A stretch of DNA of 64,000 nt from Coriolopsis trogii. Its lineage: Eukaryota; Basidiomycota; Agaricomycetes; Polyporales; Polyporaceae. The position numbers were made by a program, and so were the translations under genes. The stretch lies in assembly GCA_020543525.1 (NCBI GenBank), contig JAHYIO010000001.1, forward strand, positions 3,100,001 through 3,164,000. Direction: 5' to 3'. The notes under the pieces were generated by a model, which worked only from the letters and a program-made list of their open reading frames with translations, did not search any database and was not told the DNA's origin. This document shows, one piece after another, positions 62,474 to 64,000 of this stretch. The first letter of the stretch is position 1. Every line of letters starts with the position of its first letter.

Positions 62474-63683
62474 ATGCACCACCTCCCCGAACTCAACATC
62501 GATGTTATCCGTGTCCTTCGTATGTCCGGGCCAGAGCGCCGAGCACTTTGCGCATCCCCTCAGAGTTGCCCTAGGCTCGATGCCGCGTTTAACACACGTC
62601 CATCATGGGCATGCGTCCGCCGTATACAAAGACGTCCTGCTCGACGTCCCGCCCTCCCTTCGTTCCGTCTCTCTGGGATTCACGCCTTGGTTCCAGGCCC
62701 ACAACCTCATGAGCAACGATCCTCTCCCATTCATCCGTCACCTTTCTGGGCACTTGGAGAGCCTCGCGTTTACATGCGCCGACCTCTACACCGACTCACA
62801 CACCCCGGTTTTCTCAGCGTTACGCAGTCTTTTCATCATGAATTTCAAGGTGGTCGAAGGGATCTCCGTGCTCATACGCTTGTTCCCCGCCCTGGAGGGT
62901 CTCTTGCTCGTCGGGTTATTGAATGAGGGCCACGGAGGTCAGGAGAACATTGCATGGCAACGTATCCATGGTTCCTGGCGAGGGGGCTTGCGACGCCTCA
63001 CCGTAGACCATTGGACCGCGGCCAACCTGCGTCCGATTCTGCCCCATAACGAGGTTGGACTTCTATCTCGAGAATAGCGCTTCGCATGAGGAGATGGAGA
63101 TCGTCGCACGAGCTGCGACCGACTGTCACCCGCGGTGCATCGGGCTGTATAACGTCTCCTCCCCGGCCGAGATACGAGAACTTCTTCGCGGGACGGACGG
63201 GGTCACCCATCTCTTCGCGCGATGTTTCATCGACGACTCTGGCGTAGTCTCGCAGGCGCCACGCCCGTTGCCGTTCGTGGAGCTCTCGGTGAGTACCGAC
63301 GCTCTTTGGAAGATCTAGCGATCGCCTCGCTCACATTTTCCTGGCTATATGGCATGCAGCAGAAGTTGCTTGCCGCGCTCTGCGATTCGCGCATTGCCCA
63401 CATTCTTGTCATCGTTGACGGACACTACCAAGACCTGGCGTATCAGCACGCGTCGGGCGTCGTGCAGGCCTCCATCCAGGCCTCCATCCTCCCACCGACC
63501 ATGCGCGGCATCTTCGTCGATGTGCTGGGCGTCGGGTTGACGACTTGGCTGCGCTCTGAGACGACGGAGAAAGAGTGTGTTCAAGTTGGGGCGTGGAAGG
63601 AAGTGAGCGTGGCGCACGGTCATGCGGCGCTGCAAGCTCAGACTCAGAGCGCGAAGGGCTTTGTGCACGTGAACTCATGCTAG
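62474..63683 (+). pseudogene. F-box/LRR-like gene relic with frameshifts
   Basis: Leucine-rich, F-box-family-like sequence runs through several frames. MHHLPELNIDVIRVLRMSG starts one frame. The next frame has LRVALGSMPRLTHVHHGH, LLDVPPSLRSVSLGF, FIRHLSGHLESLAFTC and VLIRLFPALEGLLLVGL up to NLRPILPHN. At about 63050 the sense continues one base out of frame as LDFYLENSASHEEMEIVARAA and CIGLYNVSSPAEIRELLRGT. A good GTGAGT intron (63289-63359, ending GCATGCAG) then restores QKLLAALCDSRIAHILVI and runs to the stop at 63681. No splice pair repairs the break at 63050. A sequencing error is the alternative. The N-terminus is uncertain and another shift may lie near 62560. Confidence 0.5.
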
Positions 63684-64000
63684 CGAATCTGATCCCTTGC
63701 TTGCTTGAATGCTTCAGATCTATATGGGCTCTCTGTCGTACCGTATGCCTGCTTCATGTAGCTAGCTAAGACCGATGGGACGCATTACAACCGAGGTCTC
63801 TCACAGTGCCCTGTACACGAGTCGCGCATGGTCTTGAGTACACTGGTTTACGTCTTCGCTAGCGGCTGGGACATGTCTAATCGACTCTGCCTTCAAAGAC
63901 ATGCTCGCATAGAGACATACGGGTAATATGTATGATGCATCTCAGCCTTCAGGACGAAACCACAGCGCCACCCTAGTTTCTTCCGCGCCAAAGAGGGGTA
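63684..64000. other. 3' flank at the right window edge, nothing recognised
   Basis: The last 317 bp follow the F-box-like relic. No coding sequence, repeat or RNA gene was recognised. Confidence 0.35.

Overview
The window is nuclear DNA from a filamentous basidiomycete, most likely an Agaricomycete of the polypore type. Genes carry many short GT-AG introns (about 45-75 nt) with CTAAC/CTGAC-like branch sites. They lie on both strands with short gaps, and the protein families are fungal: Ies1, an AP-3 delta subunit, Prp22, a GCK-III kinase, tandem P450s and F-box/LRR-like proteins. No rRNA, clear tRNA, CRISPR array, virus or intact transposon was seen. Species assignment is not possible by eye.

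Layout, 1-24 kb: an INO80 subunit Ies1 gene (minus, cut by the left edge), an erythromycin-esterase-family gene with an apparent frameshift, a type I membrane glycoprotein, a large alpha/beta hydrolase (minus), an F-box/LRR-like gene (minus), an amino-acid transporter (plus), two tandem cytochrome P450 paralogues (minus), a type II membrane protein resembling fucosyltransferase-like enzymes (plus), an NR2C2AP homologue (minus) and a protein tyrosine phosphatase (plus).

Layout, 24-41 kb: two tandem quinone oxidoreductase paralogues flank a three-copy minisatellite of about 90 bp. Next come a secreted Ser/Thr-rich protein (minus), an 89-residue membrane protein (minus), a cation diffusion facilitator with Mn-CDF-type motifs (plus), a large UBE2O/BIRC6-type E2 (minus) and a divergently transcribed GCK-III (MST3/STK25-like) kinase (plus).

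Layout, 41-64 kb: AP-3 delta (minus), a 2-oxoglutarate/Fe(II) oxygenase (plus), an NTF2-like NXT1-type export factor (plus), splicing helicase Prp22 (minus) paired head-to-head with a DHX57/Ucp12-like helicase (plus), a Ser/Pro-rich single-pass membrane protein (minus) and a frameshifted F-box-like relic (plus).

Most genes are housekeeping (chromatin, splicing, mRNA export, vesicle traffic, ubiquitin, signalling). The P450 pair, quinone reductase pair, esterase-family gene and dioxygenase are accessory oxidative or detoxifying functions. They are scattered, and I see no convincing biosynthetic cluster. I did not find a clearly novel multi-gene system. The best leads are two frameshifted genes, the minisatellite between duplicated quinone reductases, a 57-nt in-frame stop-free intron, a start-codon-only first exon and one likely GC-AG intron.
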